A stretch of DNA of 64,000 bases from JAQBDA01 sp964525785 (GCA_964525785.1 CAZGIX010000002.1:14881-78880), one strand, 5' to 3'; shown: positions 17,675 through 27,209, counted from the stretch's first letter. A program made the numbers and translations. The notes: a model not told the origin generated them from the sequence alone.

Positions 17675-18295
17675 ATGAATATTCCCTATGGCCCCATCCT
17701 GGTGGTCGAAGATGTCCCCAATATCCTGGAGCTGCTGACAGTTACCCTTAAATTCAAGGGCTATCCGGTGGTCTCCGCGGCAAATGGTGAAGAGGCGCTG
17801 AAGCTAATCCAGCAGGAACGCCCGGCATTGATCATCACGGATATCTTGATGCCGAAGATGGATGGGTTTCAATTGGCGCAGCAGTTGCGTACCGACCCGA
17901 AAACCAGCCAGATTCCCCTTATCTTCCTTTCTGCCACTTATGTAACTCAGGAAGACAAGGATTTCGCCATGCAGCTGGGCGCAGTGCGCTTCCTGGAAAA
18001 GCCCGTCGATGCACAAGATTTCTTACTCACCATCGCTGAAGTGCTAACCCTGGGTCCTGCCAGGCTGCCGCCGCCACTCGGTGAGCAGGAATTTTACATC
18101 GGCTATCGGGACCGTCTGGAGGGCAAACTCCAATATAAAAACTCGCAGATCAGCCGCACGGAGAGATTGCTCTCGGGGCTACCGGACAACCAGAAGCCGG
18201 CATTTCAGACTCTGCTGGCTGAGGCTCACAGCCAGAGAGATGAAATTGCCGCCGAGCTCGAACAGCTCTATCGACTGCTGGAGCAGTACCTGTGA
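17675..18295 (+). CDS. Response regulator with CheY-like receiver and short C-terminal helical region
   Basis: 206 residues. Receiver domain 1-125: acidic pocket VVEDVPN, phospho-acceptor in ITDILMPKMDG, Thr/Ser switch FLSAT and Lys in FLEKPVD. The remaining 80 residues are polar and helical without a DNA-binding motif. It starts 13 bases after hutI and overlaps the next gene by one base (TGATG). No histidine kinase is adjacent, so the partner is unknown. Confidence 0.87.
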   Translation: MNIPYGPILVVEDVPNILELLTVTLKFKGYPVVSAANGEEALKLIQQERPALIITDILMPKMDGFQLAQQLRTDPKTSQIPLIFLSATYVTQEDKDFAMQLGAVRFLEKPVDAQDFLLTIAEVLTLGPARLPPPLGEQEFYIGYRDRLEGKLQYKNSQISRTERLLSGLPDNQKPAFQTLLAEAHSQRDEIAAELEQLYRLLEQYL

Positions 18296-19077
18296 TGCCA
18301 ATACCTGTCTTATCCGATCTGGAACACATAGTCCGACAGGCAGGTGAGATCTTACGCCTTAATTTTGGGACTGATTTCGACATAAACCATAAGGGCGTTA
18401 TCGATCTGGTGACTGAGATCGATCACCGCTCAGAGAGCTTCATTTTGGGCGAAATCCAGGCGCGTTTCCCCGATCATCGCATCATCTCCGAAGAGAGCGG
18501 TGAAAAAGCCGGTGGAAATTGCTGCCTGTGGTTCGTGGATCCCCTGGATGGAACCGTAAACTACTCCCATCGGGTGCCAGCATTTACCGTTTCAATCGCA
18601 TTCCAGCAAGAGGGAGTGATGCGGCTCGGAGTTGTATATGATCCATTGCGGGATGAGCTATTCAGCGCTCAGAAAGGGGAAGGTGCCTGGCTGAACGGAA
18701 AGCCGATTCGGGTATCCACGGCACAGCAGCTCGACCAAAGCCTGCTGGCAACCGGTTTTGCTTATGATATTCGCACCCATCCGGAGACCAACCTTGACCA
18801 TTTCACCAATTTTGCACTGCGCTGCCAGGGCGTTCGCAGATTCGGTTCGGCCGCTTTAGATCTGTGCTATGTTGCAGCAGGTCGCTTTGATGGCTTCTGG
18901 GAGCTGCGCCTGAACTCCTGGGATGTCGCTGCCGGCGCACTGATCGTGGCTGAAGCCGGTGGTCACGTAACCGACATCCACGGCGAGCCTGATTTTCTTT
19001 CCCCCAGTTCTTCGATCCTGGCAGCTAACCCATCGATCCACTCTCAAATGCTAGTTGTGCTTAACCATGCAGATTAA
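18295..19077 (+). CDS. suhB: Inositol-1-monophosphatase family protein
   Basis: 260 residues. Metal-binding motifs of the Li+-sensitive phosphatase family: EESGEK, DPLDGTVNYSH and the C-terminal NSWDVAAGALIVAEAGG. It hydrolyses inositol phosphates or related sugar phosphates. The ATG is translationally coupled to the response regulator stop. Fructose-1,6-bisphosphatase or NADP phosphatase side activity is known in the family. Confidence 0.92.
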   Translation: MPIPVLSDLEHIVRQAGEILRLNFGTDFDINHKGVIDLVTEIDHRSESFILGEIQARFPDHRIISEESGEKAGGNCCLWFVDPLDGTVNYSHRVPAFTVSIAFQQEGVMRLGVVYDPLRDELFSAQKGEGAWLNGKPIRVSTAQQLDQSLLATGFAYDIRTHPETNLDHFTNFALRCQGVRRFGSAALDLCYVAAGRFDGFWELRLNSWDVAAGALIVAEAGGHVTDIHGEPDFLSPSSSILAANPSIHSQMLVVLNHAD

Positions 19078-19097
19078 TCCCTCCAACCGGTTTTGTC

Positions 19098-19919
19098 TTA
19101 ATCCCTCCGCAGCAGCTTATCCAGCTCCTGAAAATTTACCCGGGAGGTCAGGTCCAGGCTGAGGGGTGTCACAGCAACAACGCGCTTGATCCTGACTGCA
19201 TATGCATCCGTATCATGTGGGTCCAGATCGATGTTCCCAACCCGGCGATAACCGACCGCACCCCGTTGGCTCCAGTCAGTTCGTGTTGGTCTGAGCGGCT
19301 CGAAGTAACGGTTCATCGAGAGGCGAGTGATCTGCCAGGCTGTCTCTGGGGTAGCGTCCCCGGGAACATCCACTTTCAACAAATGAACATCCTGCGGCAT
19401 CTTGCGTTCGAGCAGCAGACGGGCAAAATAAGCAGTGAAGTATGCCGCGGTTGAGAAATCTACATCCGCAGAATAGGAGAGGTGATGTTCCTCCGAGGTC
19501 TCCAGCGAAGCCGCCAATGCAGGTATACCCAGGGAGGCTCCCTCCATCGCCGCTCCGACCGTTCCGGAAATTGTCACCCCACTGCCGACATTCTCACCGT
19601 AGTTGATGCCAGAAACCACCAGGTCCGGTGGCTCAGGCAGGATTTCCAGGACGCTGTGCAGCACCGATTGGGCAGGTGATCCTCCCACCGAGTAGACTGT
19701 CCACTCCTTGCCGTTCACCACAACCTGTTTGCTCTGGATAATGCCATCCGAAGTGGATGGCAGGCTGCGACCGCCGCCAGAATACTGCTCTCGCGGCGCT
19801 ACTACGTGCACGAATCCAATTTCAGACAGCGCCGAAGCTGCAGCCCATAGACCCGGTGATAGGATGCCATCGTCATTGGTCAGCAAGATTTGACATTTTT
19901 GGGGTGTGTTATCGTTCAT
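19098..19919 (-). CDS. surE: 5'/3'-nucleotidase SurE
   Basis: 273 residues. The N-terminal metal site ILLTNDDGI is classic, followed by VVAPREQYSGGG, the VSGINYGENVGSGVTISGTVGAAMEG block and the C-terminal VAVTPLSLD strand. It dephosphorylates nucleoside monophosphates. The C-terminal end lies tail to tail with suhB (20 bases). Confidence 0.96.
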   Translation of the reverse strand: MNDNTPQKCQILLTNDDGILSPGLWAAASALSEIGFVHVVAPREQYSGGGRSLPSTSDGIIQSKQVVVNGKEWTVYSVGGSPAQSVLHSVLEILPEPPDLVVSGINYGENVGSGVTISGTVGAAMEGASLGIPALAASLETSEEHHLSYSADVDFSTAAYFTAYFARLLLERKMPQDVHLLKVDVPGDATPETAWQITRLSMNRYFEPLRPTRTDWSQRGAVGYRRVGNIDLDPHDTDAYAVRIKRVVAVTPLSLDLTSRVNFQELDKLLRRD

Positions 19920-19970
19920 TCAAAGTCCAACTTTCAGCCATGATGCGATCCAGGAATAGGCCCGTAAAAT

Positions 19971-21119
19971 CTAGTATAACGCCGGTGAGGCGGGCAAAAT
20001 GCGAGTCAACAGATCCCCAATCGTCCAGGTTGAGTGCATGAACCAGGGATATCCGCTCAAACGGTAGCCCCACCAGGCGATCGCCCAGCGGAGCATGAGA
20101 TAACGCCCCACCGTCGAGTGGCGCAGCCGCTGCCGGTAATCCTGAAATGAATAATCCCTCCGATCGTATGCAGCCTGAATTGCTTCTGCAGCAACTCGCC
20201 CGTAGCCAAGAGCAGGTGCGATCCCCTCTCCGAACAAGGGATCAGCACCCGCGGCATCCCCTACCAGCAGCAGCCGCGGCAGAGAGAAGCGGTTGCGCGG
20301 GCTGAACCAATGGATTGGGTGCCCCTCGATCTGGTGTTCCTGCGTGCTGCTCTCCAGATGCTGGAGCTCAGCATCCAAGATTCCCGGCAGGTCTGCCTTG
20401 GGTCTTTTCAAGGCAATCCGGGCATCGTACACGCCACGATTATAGACCGCTTCGCCGCCCTGCCGGGAAGGGAAGTCCCAAAAATATCCCTGCAAACCCT
20501 GGCGAACGGGACTGAAATAGAACAACGCACGCCGACCGGTAAATTTCAGATCGCGTTCAGCACCTGGCACCACCGTCTCGAGCAGCCGCGCCGTGCGCGG
20601 GCGGCGGTCTTGGCGGCGAAAGAGCTGGCGCGTCAGGCCCTTAGAGCCATCTGCCCCCACCACTGCCTGACAATGATAGCACCGGCTATCACTAAATACC
20701 GTCACACGGCGCGAGTCGAACTCAATCGACCGCACAGCCTCGTTCTCGACCAATTGCACCCCTCGACGCTTGGCCTCTCCCGCGAGATATGCATCCAACT
20801 CCTGGCGGTGAAAAATGACGATCTCCGGGCATCCGTGCACGCGCACCACGCGGTCATAATATATCAGGTGCACATCATCCACACGCGCCTGGGGGATGGG
20901 CAGGGGCAGAGAAAGGCCTAGCCCAGACAAGAAATTCAGACCCAGGCGGGTTACTCCCCCACCGCACAGCTTGTGGCGTGGGTGAGCTTCCTTCTCCACG
21001 ACCAACATGCGCTCCGCCCAACCTGGATCAATTTGAAGCAAGTGCAGCGCGGTGGACACTCCCGCTGGGCCAGCACCGATGATCAATACATCACACGAGA
21101 TCGTCTGATCGTGTCCCAC
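19971..21119 (-). CDS. Geranylgeranyl-reductase-like FAD-dependent oxidoreductase
   Basis: 382 residues. FAD-binding Rossmann motif VLIIGAGPAGVSTALHL, KLCGGGVT (the Cys-containing motif of the GGR family), VVGADGSKGLTRQL and the second FAD motif LLVGDAAGADPLFGEGIAPALGYG. Such enzymes reduce isoprenoid chains of lipids or quinones, or chlorophyll side chains; the substrate is not evident. Start is a GTG lying nine bases after a TACAAT, with no Shine-Dalgarno sequence. Confidence 0.86.
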   Translation of the reverse strand: MGHDQTISCDVLIIGAGPAGVSTALHLLQIDPGWAERMLVVEKEAHPRHKLCGGGVTRLGLNFLSGLGLSLPLPIPQARVDDVHLIYYDRVVRVHGCPEIVIFHRQELDAYLAGEAKRRGVQLVENEAVRSIEFDSRRVTVFSDSRCYHCQAVVGADGSKGLTRQLFRRQDRRPRTARLLETVVPGAERDLKFTGRRALFYFSPVRQGLQGYFWDFPSRQGGEAVYNRGVYDARIALKRPKADLPGILDAELQHLESSTQEHQIEGHPIHWFSPRNRFSLPRLLLVGDAAGADPLFGEGIAPALGYGRVAAEAIQAAYDRRDYSFQDYRQRLRHSTVGRYLMLRWAIAWWGYRLSGYPWFMHSTWTIGDLLTRILPASPALY

Positions 21120-21128
21120 AAGGAAATA

Positions 21129-21134
21129 ATTGTA
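21129..21134 (-). promoter_or_regulatory. Putative -10 box close to a GTG start
   Basis: TACAAT on the minus strand, nine bases before the start of the FAD oxidoreductase gene; implied leader of at most three bases. Confidence 0.35.
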
Positions 21135-21246
21135 TCAGTTATTTCAGCTATGCCATGCCGCGACTGGAAGCGAAAACCGGTCGCCCCTGGTCAGCCATCA
21201 CATTGGCTGCCCTGCGCTTCGGGGATGCAAACCTGGTCGTGCGCCC

Positions 21247-21275
21247 TTGACAACTTCCCCTGACACGTCTAAACT
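21247..21275 (+). promoter_or_regulatory. Putative sigma-70 promoter of the DUF1638 gene
   Basis: Consensus -35 TTGACA (21247-21252), a 17-base spacer and TAAACT (21270-21275), about 50 bases upstream of the start. Confidence 0.5.
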
Positions 21276-21325
21276 TCAATCTGCCGCTCACTTAAAACTG
21301 CATAACTTACCTCCCGATTTTACTG

Positions 21326-22039
21326 ATGGATCCGAAGCGAACCAAAATCATCGCCTGTGCGACCGTAATTGAAGAAATGCTGCCTTTCTTGCCTGATGGG
21401 ATGGCTTATCAGGTATTGGATTTTGGCCTCCACCTGTCAGCTGGAAAGCTAAAAGATAAGCTGCAAAGTGTAATAGACGCTTGCAGCCCTGACTACGACA
21501 CCCTCCTGCTCGGCTATGGCCTGTGTTCCCTGGCCGTAGTCGGTTTATCGGCTAATAGTTGCTCGTTGGTGATCCCCAAGGTCGATGATTGCATCGCAAT
21601 CTTCCTGGGATCGCGCCAGGCATACCGCGAACAGTCGAAAAAAGAGCCGGGGACTTATTACCTCACCAAAGGCTGGATCGAGGTTGCCGATACCCCATTC
21701 GGTGAATATGAGCGCATGATTGTCAAATACGGGCAGGAACGCGCCGACTACATAATGGACGCCATGCTCAAGCATTACACGCGCCTGGTCTACATCGACA
21801 CCGGTCACGCCGATAACCAACCATACATCGACTACGCGCGCAAGACCGCCCATCAGTTCAACCTGCGCTATGAAGAGATCCGCGGATCGAACGAACTGGT
21901 TGTAAAGCTGCTGACAGGACCCTGGGATCATGACTTTTTAGTAGTACAGCCCGGACATACAATAACTTATATGGATTTCGTGACCTCAATACCTGACACC
22001 GACACTGCCAGCTTTCTTTCTGCCGGCTCGGGCCTCTGA
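21326..22039 (+). CDS. DUF1638 family protein
   Basis: 237 residues. Family landmarks: IIACATVIEEM at the start, LLLGYGLCS, IPKVDDCIAIFLGSRQAY, and TYYLTKGWIE. Conserved Cys, His and Asp residues suggest a metal-binding or redox role, but no activity is established. DUF1638 genes are frequent in methanogens and anaerobes, often next to corrinoid methyltransferase genes; none is present here. A 13-base-pair hairpin follows the gene. Confidence 0.88.
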   Translation: MDPKRTKIIACATVIEEMLPFLPDGMAYQVLDFGLHLSAGKLKDKLQSVIDACSPDYDTLLLGYGLCSLAVVGLSANSCSLVIPKVDDCIAIFLGSRQAYREQSKKEPGTYYLTKGWIEVADTPFGEYERMIVKYGQERADYIMDAMLKHYTRLVYIDTGHADNQPYIDYARKTAHQFNLRYEEIRGSNELVVKLLTGPWDHDFLVVQPGHTITYMDFVTSIPDTDTASFLSAGSGL

Positions 22040-22092
22040 ATCTCAGGATTTGCTCAGTTGCGGTGAGAAGTCGCGTTTATCGGAGTATGAAC

Positions 22093-22131
22093 GGCGAGTA
22101 TTTGCTGCGCGTAATACTGCAAATACTCGCC
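22093..22131 (+). terminator. Intergenic hairpin after DUF1638
   Basis: Perfect 13-base stem (22093-22105 with 22119-22131), loop of 13 bases. Followed by CTGCGTTTGA rather than a T run, so either a weak terminator or an mRNA-stabilising hairpin between DUF1638 and the MFS gene. Confidence 0.5.
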
Positions 22132-22158
22132 TGCGTTTGAGAAGAAGCGTACCTCACC

Positions 22159-23196
22159 ATGACAGATAGACCACTCAATGGATTGACCTCGACTGTGAAG
22201 CCTTATGCCTGGGTGATCCTTATCGTAGTGTACCTGGCGGGAATCGTGGTGCCGCTCAACCAGTTCAAGGTGCCCCCCATTATGCCGGTATTGATGGATA
22301 CCTTCCAACTTGACCTGACACAGGCAGGTTCGTTGATGTCCATCGTGGCTGTCGTCGGACTGGTGTTGTCTCTGCCAGCCGGGCTGCTGCTGCAGCGCTT
22401 TGGATCAAAAACCATCGGCTTGATCGCCCTGGGATGNNNNNNNNNNNNNNNNNNNNNNNNNNNNNNNNNNNNNNNNNNNNNNNNNNNNNNNNNNNNNNNN
22501 NNNNNNNNNNNNNNNNNNNNNNNNNNNNNNNNNNNNGGGATTGCCCTGCTGATGATGAGTGTTTATGGGCTGTTGGTCCATAACCCTCCCGATCAACCCT
22601 CCGGCAGCTCGGGAGGCCAGTCATCGCTGGATTTACGCGGGGCCCTGGCGAACCGGGATATCTGGCTGCTGACAGCGGGGTTTGCTTGCCTGCTCCTGGC
22701 GATGTCAGCTATAGGAACTTATTACCCCACATTTCTCAGCGAAGAGCGTGGCTATCCTTTGGGGCAGGCGGCCTTTATCTCCAGCATCGGCGCCATGGCA
22801 ATCATCGTCATCGCTCCCCTGGCAGGCTGGATTTCCGACCGGATTGGCTCGCGCAGGCTGGTCTTCTCATTGCCGTTCCTCGTTCTGGCTGCATTGATGC
22901 TCTTACCCTTCCGGGCAACCGGTTGGCAAATAACGGCAGTCATGCTGATCCAGGGGATAGTCTCCGGATCAATCCCAACCGCCATCTTCGCCGCCGCCCC
23001 GGAGATCATGCGCCACCCGGAATGGGCAGGAATAGGGCTGGCTGTCCTGATGGTCGGGCAGAACTTGGGCAGCCTGGCGGGACCGGTGCTCTTCGGTGGA
23101 TTGGTGGAGGGCCTGGGCTGGGTGATGGCCGGCAATCTGATGATACCAGTGTGCCTGCTCGGCTTTATCTGCAGCTGGATGGTCAGGATCCGCTGA
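22159..23196 (+). CDS. MFS transporter, interrupted by assembly gap
   Basis: About 92 residues before the gap (three helices, with GLLLQRFGSKTIG, the MFS loop 2-3 motif) and about 219 after it (roughly six helices, including WISDRIGSRRLV, the matching loop 8-9 motif). A 12-helix MFS protein has about 400 residues, so the 33 codons implied by the Ns are too few and 80-100 residues are probably missing. The frame across the gap is coincidental. Resembles CynX/NNP-like transporters; substrate unknown. Confidence 0.8.
   Translation: MTDRPLNGLTSTVKPYAWVILIVVYLAGIVVPLNQFKVPPIMPVLMDTFQLDLTQAGSLMSIVAVVGLVLSLPAGLLLQRFGSKTIGLIALGXXXXXXXXXXXXXXXXXXXXXXXXXXXXXXXXXXGIALLMMSVYGLLVHNPPDQPSGSSGGQSSLDLRGALANRDIWLLTAGFACLLLAMSAIGTYYPTFLSEERGYPLGQAAFISSIGAMAIIVIAPLAGWISDRIGSRRLVFSLPFLVLAALMLLPFRATGWQITAVMLIQGIVSGSIPTAIFAAAPEIMRHPEWAGIGLAVLMVGQNLGSLAGPVLFGGLVEGLGWVMAGNLMIPVCLLGFICSWMVRIR
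22437..22536. other. Assembly gap (100 Ns)
   Basis: Exactly 100 N bases inside the MFS gene, the usual placeholder for a scaffold join of unknown size. Synteny to the left and right of this point is therefore inferred by the assembler. Confidence 0.99.
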
Positions 23197-23242
23197 TTGC
23201 GATCCCCATTTTTATGCTTTCTTGATACATTGCTGGTCATTT

Positions 23243-23261
23243 TTGACCCCTTCTTGACCCC
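23243..23261 (+). promoter_or_regulatory. Direct repeat upstream of kdpF, candidate KdpE site
   Basis: TTGACCCC occurs at 23243-23250 and again at 23254-23261, an 11-base period. OmpR/PhoB-family regulators such as KdpE bind direct half-sites about one helical turn apart. The repeat ends 21 bases before the kdpF start. Confidence 0.4.
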
Positions 23262-23282
23262 CATCCGGTTTTAATACCCTAC

Positions 23283-23375
23283 ATGAATATATTAGATCTC
23301 TTGTCTGGCCTGCTTACGGCAGGCTTGCTGATTTATCTGTTCATAGCGCTCTTGAAACCGGAATGGTTCGGATGA
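23283..23375 (+). CDS. kdpF: KdpF, small subunit of the potassium-transporting ATPase
   Basis: 30 residues: one membrane helix (LLTAGLLIYLFIALL) and the family C-terminus LKPEWFG. In other bacteria KdpF stabilises the KdpFABC complex and sits on KdpA. Its TGA overlaps the kdpA ATG (ATGA), a typical translational coupling. Confidence 0.93.
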   Translation: MNILDLLSGLLTAGLLIYLFIALLKPEWFG

Positions 23376-25105
23376 TCCTCAGCAGCATGCTACAGATTGT
23401 TCTATACCTGGTGGTCTTGCTTATACTGGTCAAACCACTCGGGGCGTATATGGCGCGGGTTTATCAAGGCCAGGATGTTCTCCTGGATTCCCTGATGCGG
23501 CCATTTGAGCGTTTGCTTTACCGCCTGGCAGGAGTCCAGCCAGAAAAGGAGATGGATTGGAAGACCTACGGGCTGGTACTGCTCCTGTTTAACCTGCTCG
23601 GCTTATTGGTCGTGTTTGGGCTGCAGAGGATCCAGCACCTGCTACCATTTAATCCACAGGGTCTTGGTCCCGTCGCCCCTGACCTGGCATTCAACACTGC
23701 AGCCAGCTTTGCAACCAATACCAACTGGCAAAGCTATGGTGGGGAGACGACGTTGAGTTATTTGACTCAGATGTTAGGGCTGACGGTGCAGAACTTCGTC
23801 TCTGCGGCAAGCGGCATGGCTGTGCTGGTCGCCTTGATCCGTGGGATTGTCCGCCGGACAGCCAGCACGATCGGCAATTTCTGGGTAGATTTAACTCGCA
23901 GTACGCTTTACATCCTGCTGCCGCTCTCGTTCTTGTTGGCGCTGGCGCTTGTTTCGCAGGGTGCGGTCCAAACTCTACACCCTTATCAGGATGTAGCCCT
24001 GCTGCAACCTGTTACCGGGAACGATGGGCAGTTGGTTGAACAACAAACCCTCGCATTGGGTCCGGCGGCTTCACAGATCGCGATTAAGCAGTTGGGGACC
24101 AACGGCGGCGGCTTCTTCAACGTCAACTCAGCCCACCCGTTTGAAAATCCAACCCCACTCTCTAATTTCCTGGAGATGCTGGCGATCCTGCTAATCCCAG
24201 CCGCGCTGTGCTACACGTACGGAGATATGGTTGGCGATAAACGCCAGGGGTGGGCTATTTTAACTGCTATGACCATCATCTTCGTAGTCATGCTAGGCAT
24301 TGCTGTCTGGTCAGAACAGGCTGGAAATTCGAGCTTAGCCCGGTTTGGAGTGGACATCTCGCCCAGCGCCATCCAGGCGGGGGGCAACATGGAGGGCAAG
24401 GAAGTCCGTTTCGGCATTGCCAATTCGGCTCTCTGGGCAACCGCGACAACGGCGGCTTCGAACGGGTCGGTCAATTCCATGCATGACTCTTACACTCCTC
24501 TAGGTGGGCTGGTGCCGATGTGGCTGATGCAGCTTGGCGAGGTCATCTATGGCGGAGTTGGCTCAGGCCTTTACGGTATGCTGGCCTTCGTGATCGTAGC
24601 TGTGTTTGTGTCCGGCTTGATGGTTGGGCGCACGCCTGAATACCTGGGTAAGAAGATCGAGATATTTGAAATGAAAATGGCGACTCTGATGATCTTAATC
24701 CCGGTGCTGCTGGTGCTGATCGGCACTGCTTTCGCGGTAAGCATGCCTTCTGGGAAGGGGTCGATTAGCAATCCGGGACCGCATGGGTTCAGCCAGATCT
24801 TGTACGCCTTCTCATCAGCAGGTAATAATAACGGCAGCGCCTTTGCCGGCCTGGGAGCGAACAACCCGTTCTACAACACTGCTCTCGGTATCGCAATGCT
24901 GGTTGCACGCTACGGAGTGCTGGTTCCAGCCCTGGCGATTGCCGGGTCGCTGGCTGCAAAAAAGAGGGTACCGCCCAGCCCTGGCACTCTCCCTACCCAT
25001 ACGCCGCTATTCATCGCCTGGTTAGTGGGTGTCGTCATCATTGTCGGAGCGTTGAGCTTCTTCCCCACCCTGGCGCTCGGACCTATCGTTGAAGCCTTGA
25101 TGTGA
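23372..25105 (+). CDS. kdpA: Potassium-transporting ATPase subunit KdpA
   Basis: 577 residues from the ATG that overlaps the kdpF stop; a nine-base-upstream ATG at 23363 is less likely. Ten or so membrane helices and four degenerate selectivity-filter loops: SFATNTNWQSYGGE, QLGTNGGGFFNVNSAHPFEN, the SMHDSYTPLGGL loop and SAGNNNGSAFAGL. It binds and conducts K+ in the KdpFABC pump. Confidence 0.97.
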   Translation: MILSSMLQIVLYLVVLLILVKPLGAYMARVYQGQDVLLDSLMRPFERLLYRLAGVQPEKEMDWKTYGLVLLLFNLLGLLVVFGLQRIQHLLPFNPQGLGPVAPDLAFNTAASFATNTNWQSYGGETTLSYLTQMLGLTVQNFVSAASGMAVLVALIRGIVRRTASTIGNFWVDLTRSTLYILLPLSFLLALALVSQGAVQTLHPYQDVALLQPVTGNDGQLVEQQTLALGPAASQIAIKQLGTNGGGFFNVNSAHPFENPTPLSNFLEMLAILLIPAALCYTYGDMVGDKRQGWAILTAMTIIFVVMLGIAVWSEQAGNSSLARFGVDISPSAIQAGGNMEGKEVRFGIANSALWATATTAASNGSVNSMHDSYTPLGGLVPMWLMQLGEVIYGGVGSGLYGMLAFVIVAVFVSGLMVGRTPEYLGKKIEIFEMKMATLMILIPVLLVLIGTAFAVSMPSGKGSISNPGPHGFSQILYAFSSAGNNNGSAFAGLGANNPFYNTALGIAMLVARYGVLVPALAIAGSLAAKKRVPPSPGTLPTHTPLFIAWLVGVVIIVGALSFFPTLALGPIVEALM

Positions 25106-25109
25106 TGCT

Positions 25110-27209
25110 ATGTCTACGGATCTTCGTAAACCCAAAACCTTCAACCGGCAGTTATATCGCCGCGCACTGCTAGGGGCTTTTCTCAAGATCGACCCACGCC
25201 GGATGGTGCGCAACCCGGTCATGTTTGTCGTCGAGATTGGGAGCGTTCTGACCACGCTGCTCTGGGTGCAGGCTTTGCATGGAAATGCAGAGGCACCTGC
25301 CTGGTTTATTGGTATGGTAGCCATCTGGCTGTGGTTTACGGTCCTGTTCGCAAACTTCTCTGAGGCGTTAGCCGAAGGGCGTGGAAAAGCCCAGGCCGAG
25401 GCACTGCGCCGCACTCGCAAGCAAACCAGCGCTAAGCGCCTGCGCCAGCCTAAATTCGGTGCCGGTTACGACATCGTTGCCTCCACGGATCTAAAAAAGG
25501 GCGATTTCTGCCTGGTGGAATTGAACGATCTGATCCCTGCTGACGGTGAAGTAATTGAAGGCATCGCTTCGGTCGATGAAAGCGCCGTAACCGGAGAGAG
25601 CGCGCCGGTCATCCGCGAATCAGGTGGCGATCGCAGCGCAGTCACCGGCGGTACACGAGTATTATCCGACTGGCTGGTGGTGCGTATCAGCGCTGATCCC
25701 GGGGAAGGCTTTCTGGATCGTATGATCAGCCTGGTGGAGGGCGCCAGGCGCCAAAAAACCCCCAACGAGATCGCCTTAAACACCTTGTTGGCTGGCTTTA
25801 CGATCATCTTCCTGGTGGTCACAGCTACCCTGCTCCCATTTTCACAGTACAGTGTTCAGGCTGCCGGGCGTGGAGCTCCAATAACCCTGACTGTTTTGGT
25901 AGCCTTGCTGGTCTGCCTGATCCCCACCACGATTGGAGGCTTGCTCTCTGCCATCGGTATCGCCGGTATGGACCGGCTGATCCAGCGTAACGTGATTGCT
26001 ATGTCGGGTCGGGCAGTGGAAGCCGCCGGCGACGTGGATGTGCTGCTGCTTGACAAGACCGGCACGATCACACTGGGCAACCGGCAGGCAGTAGAGTTCA
26101 TCTCTTTGGATGGAGTCTCTCCTCGGGAATTAGCCGAAGTAGCCCAGCTCGCTTCGCTGGCGGATGAGACCCCCGAGGGGCGATCTATCGTCGTTCTGGC
26201 AAAAGAGAAATTCAACCTGCGCGGGCGCTATGTCAGCATGGGCGATATCGAACCCCACCAGATGCACTTCATTCCCTTCTCCGCTCAAACGCGCATGAGC
26301 GGTGTTGACCTCGAAACGCCTCAGGGAACAGTCAGTATTCGGAAAGGTGCTGCGGATGCCATTATAAAAATGATCGGGACACAGGGCAATCACCTGTCAG
26401 AAGAGCTCAAATCCACAGTCGAATCGATCGCCCGGACCGGCGGCACGCCGCTTGTCCTCGCCCGCTCTGAGCGCGTAATTGGGGTGATCCATCTCAAAGA
26501 TATCATCAAGGGAGGCATCAAAGAGCGCTTTACCCAGCTCCGGAAAATCGGCATCAAAACTGTCATGATCACTGGAGATAATCCGTTGACCGCTGCAGCT
26601 ATCGCGGCGGAAGCCGGCGTGGACGATTACTTAGCCCAAGCCACTCCTGAAGCCAAATTAAAATTAATCCGTGAATACCAGGCCGGCGGGCGGTTAGTAG
26701 CGATGACCGGTGATGGCACGAACGACGCCCCAGCCCTGGCTCAGGCAGATGTAGCCGTGGCGATGAACACTGGCACTCAGCCAGCTCGTGAAGCCGCCAA
26801 TATGATCGATCTGGACAGCAGCCCCACCAAGCTCCTCGATATTGTTGAGATCGGCAAACAGCTGCTGATGACGCGCGGAGCGTTAACGACCTTCAGCATT
26901 GCCAATGATGTCTCGAAATACTTTGCCATCATCCCGGCTGCCTTTGTAGCTATCTACCCTGAATTGAACGCTCTGAACTTCATGCGCCTGGCAACACCAG
27001 AAAGCGCAATTCTATCCGCGGTAATCTTCAATGCACTGATCATAATTGCCCTGATCCCGCTGGCGTTACACGGCGTGCCATACCGTCCAGTCCCAGCTGC
27101 CCGGCTGCTGCGTGACAACTTGTTGATTTATGGTCTGGGCGGATTAGTCGCCCCCTTCATCGGTATAAAGCTAATTGATCTGGTACTGGTCGCGTTAGGG
27201 GTGGTCTGA
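25110..27209 (+). CDS. kdpB: Potassium-transporting P-type ATPase subunit KdpB
   Basis: 699 residues. P-type motifs in order: the TGES actuator loop (SAVTGESAPV), phosphorylation site LLDKTGTITLGNRQA, KGAADA of the nucleotide-binding domain, MITGDNPLTAAAIA and the hinge MTGDGTNDAPALAQADVAVAM. It energises K+ uptake in KdpFABC. Starts four bases after kdpA. Confidence 0.98.
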   Translation: MSTDLRKPKTFNRQLYRRALLGAFLKIDPRRMVRNPVMFVVEIGSVLTTLLWVQALHGNAEAPAWFIGMVAIWLWFTVLFANFSEALAEGRGKAQAEALRRTRKQTSAKRLRQPKFGAGYDIVASTDLKKGDFCLVELNDLIPADGEVIEGIASVDESAVTGESAPVIRESGGDRSAVTGGTRVLSDWLVVRISADPGEGFLDRMISLVEGARRQKTPNEIALNTLLAGFTIIFLVVTATLLPFSQYSVQAAGRGAPITLTVLVALLVCLIPTTIGGLLSAIGIAGMDRLIQRNVIAMSGRAVEAAGDVDVLLLDKTGTITLGNRQAVEFISLDGVSPRELAEVAQLASLADETPEGRSIVVLAKEKFNLRGRYVSMGDIEPHQMHFIPFSAQTRMSGVDLETPQGTVSIRKGAADAIIKMIGTQGNHLSEELKSTVESIARTGGTPLVLARSERVIGVIHLKDIIKGGIKERFTQLRKIGIKTVMITGDNPLTAAAIAAEAGVDDYLAQATPEAKLKLIREYQAGGRLVAMTGDGTNDAPALAQADVAVAMNTGTQPAREAANMIDLDSSPTKLLDIVEIGKQLLMTRGALTTFSIANDVSKYFAIIPAAFVAIYPELNALNFMRLATPESAILSAVIFNALIIIALIPLALHGVPYRPVPAARLLRDNLLIYGLGGLVAPFIGIKLIDLVLVALGVV

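Noticed and set aside
23272..23277. TAATAC as the -10 box of kdpF with TTGACC as -35
   Set aside because: Spacing between the boxes (12 or 23 bases) does not fit a sigma-70 promoter.
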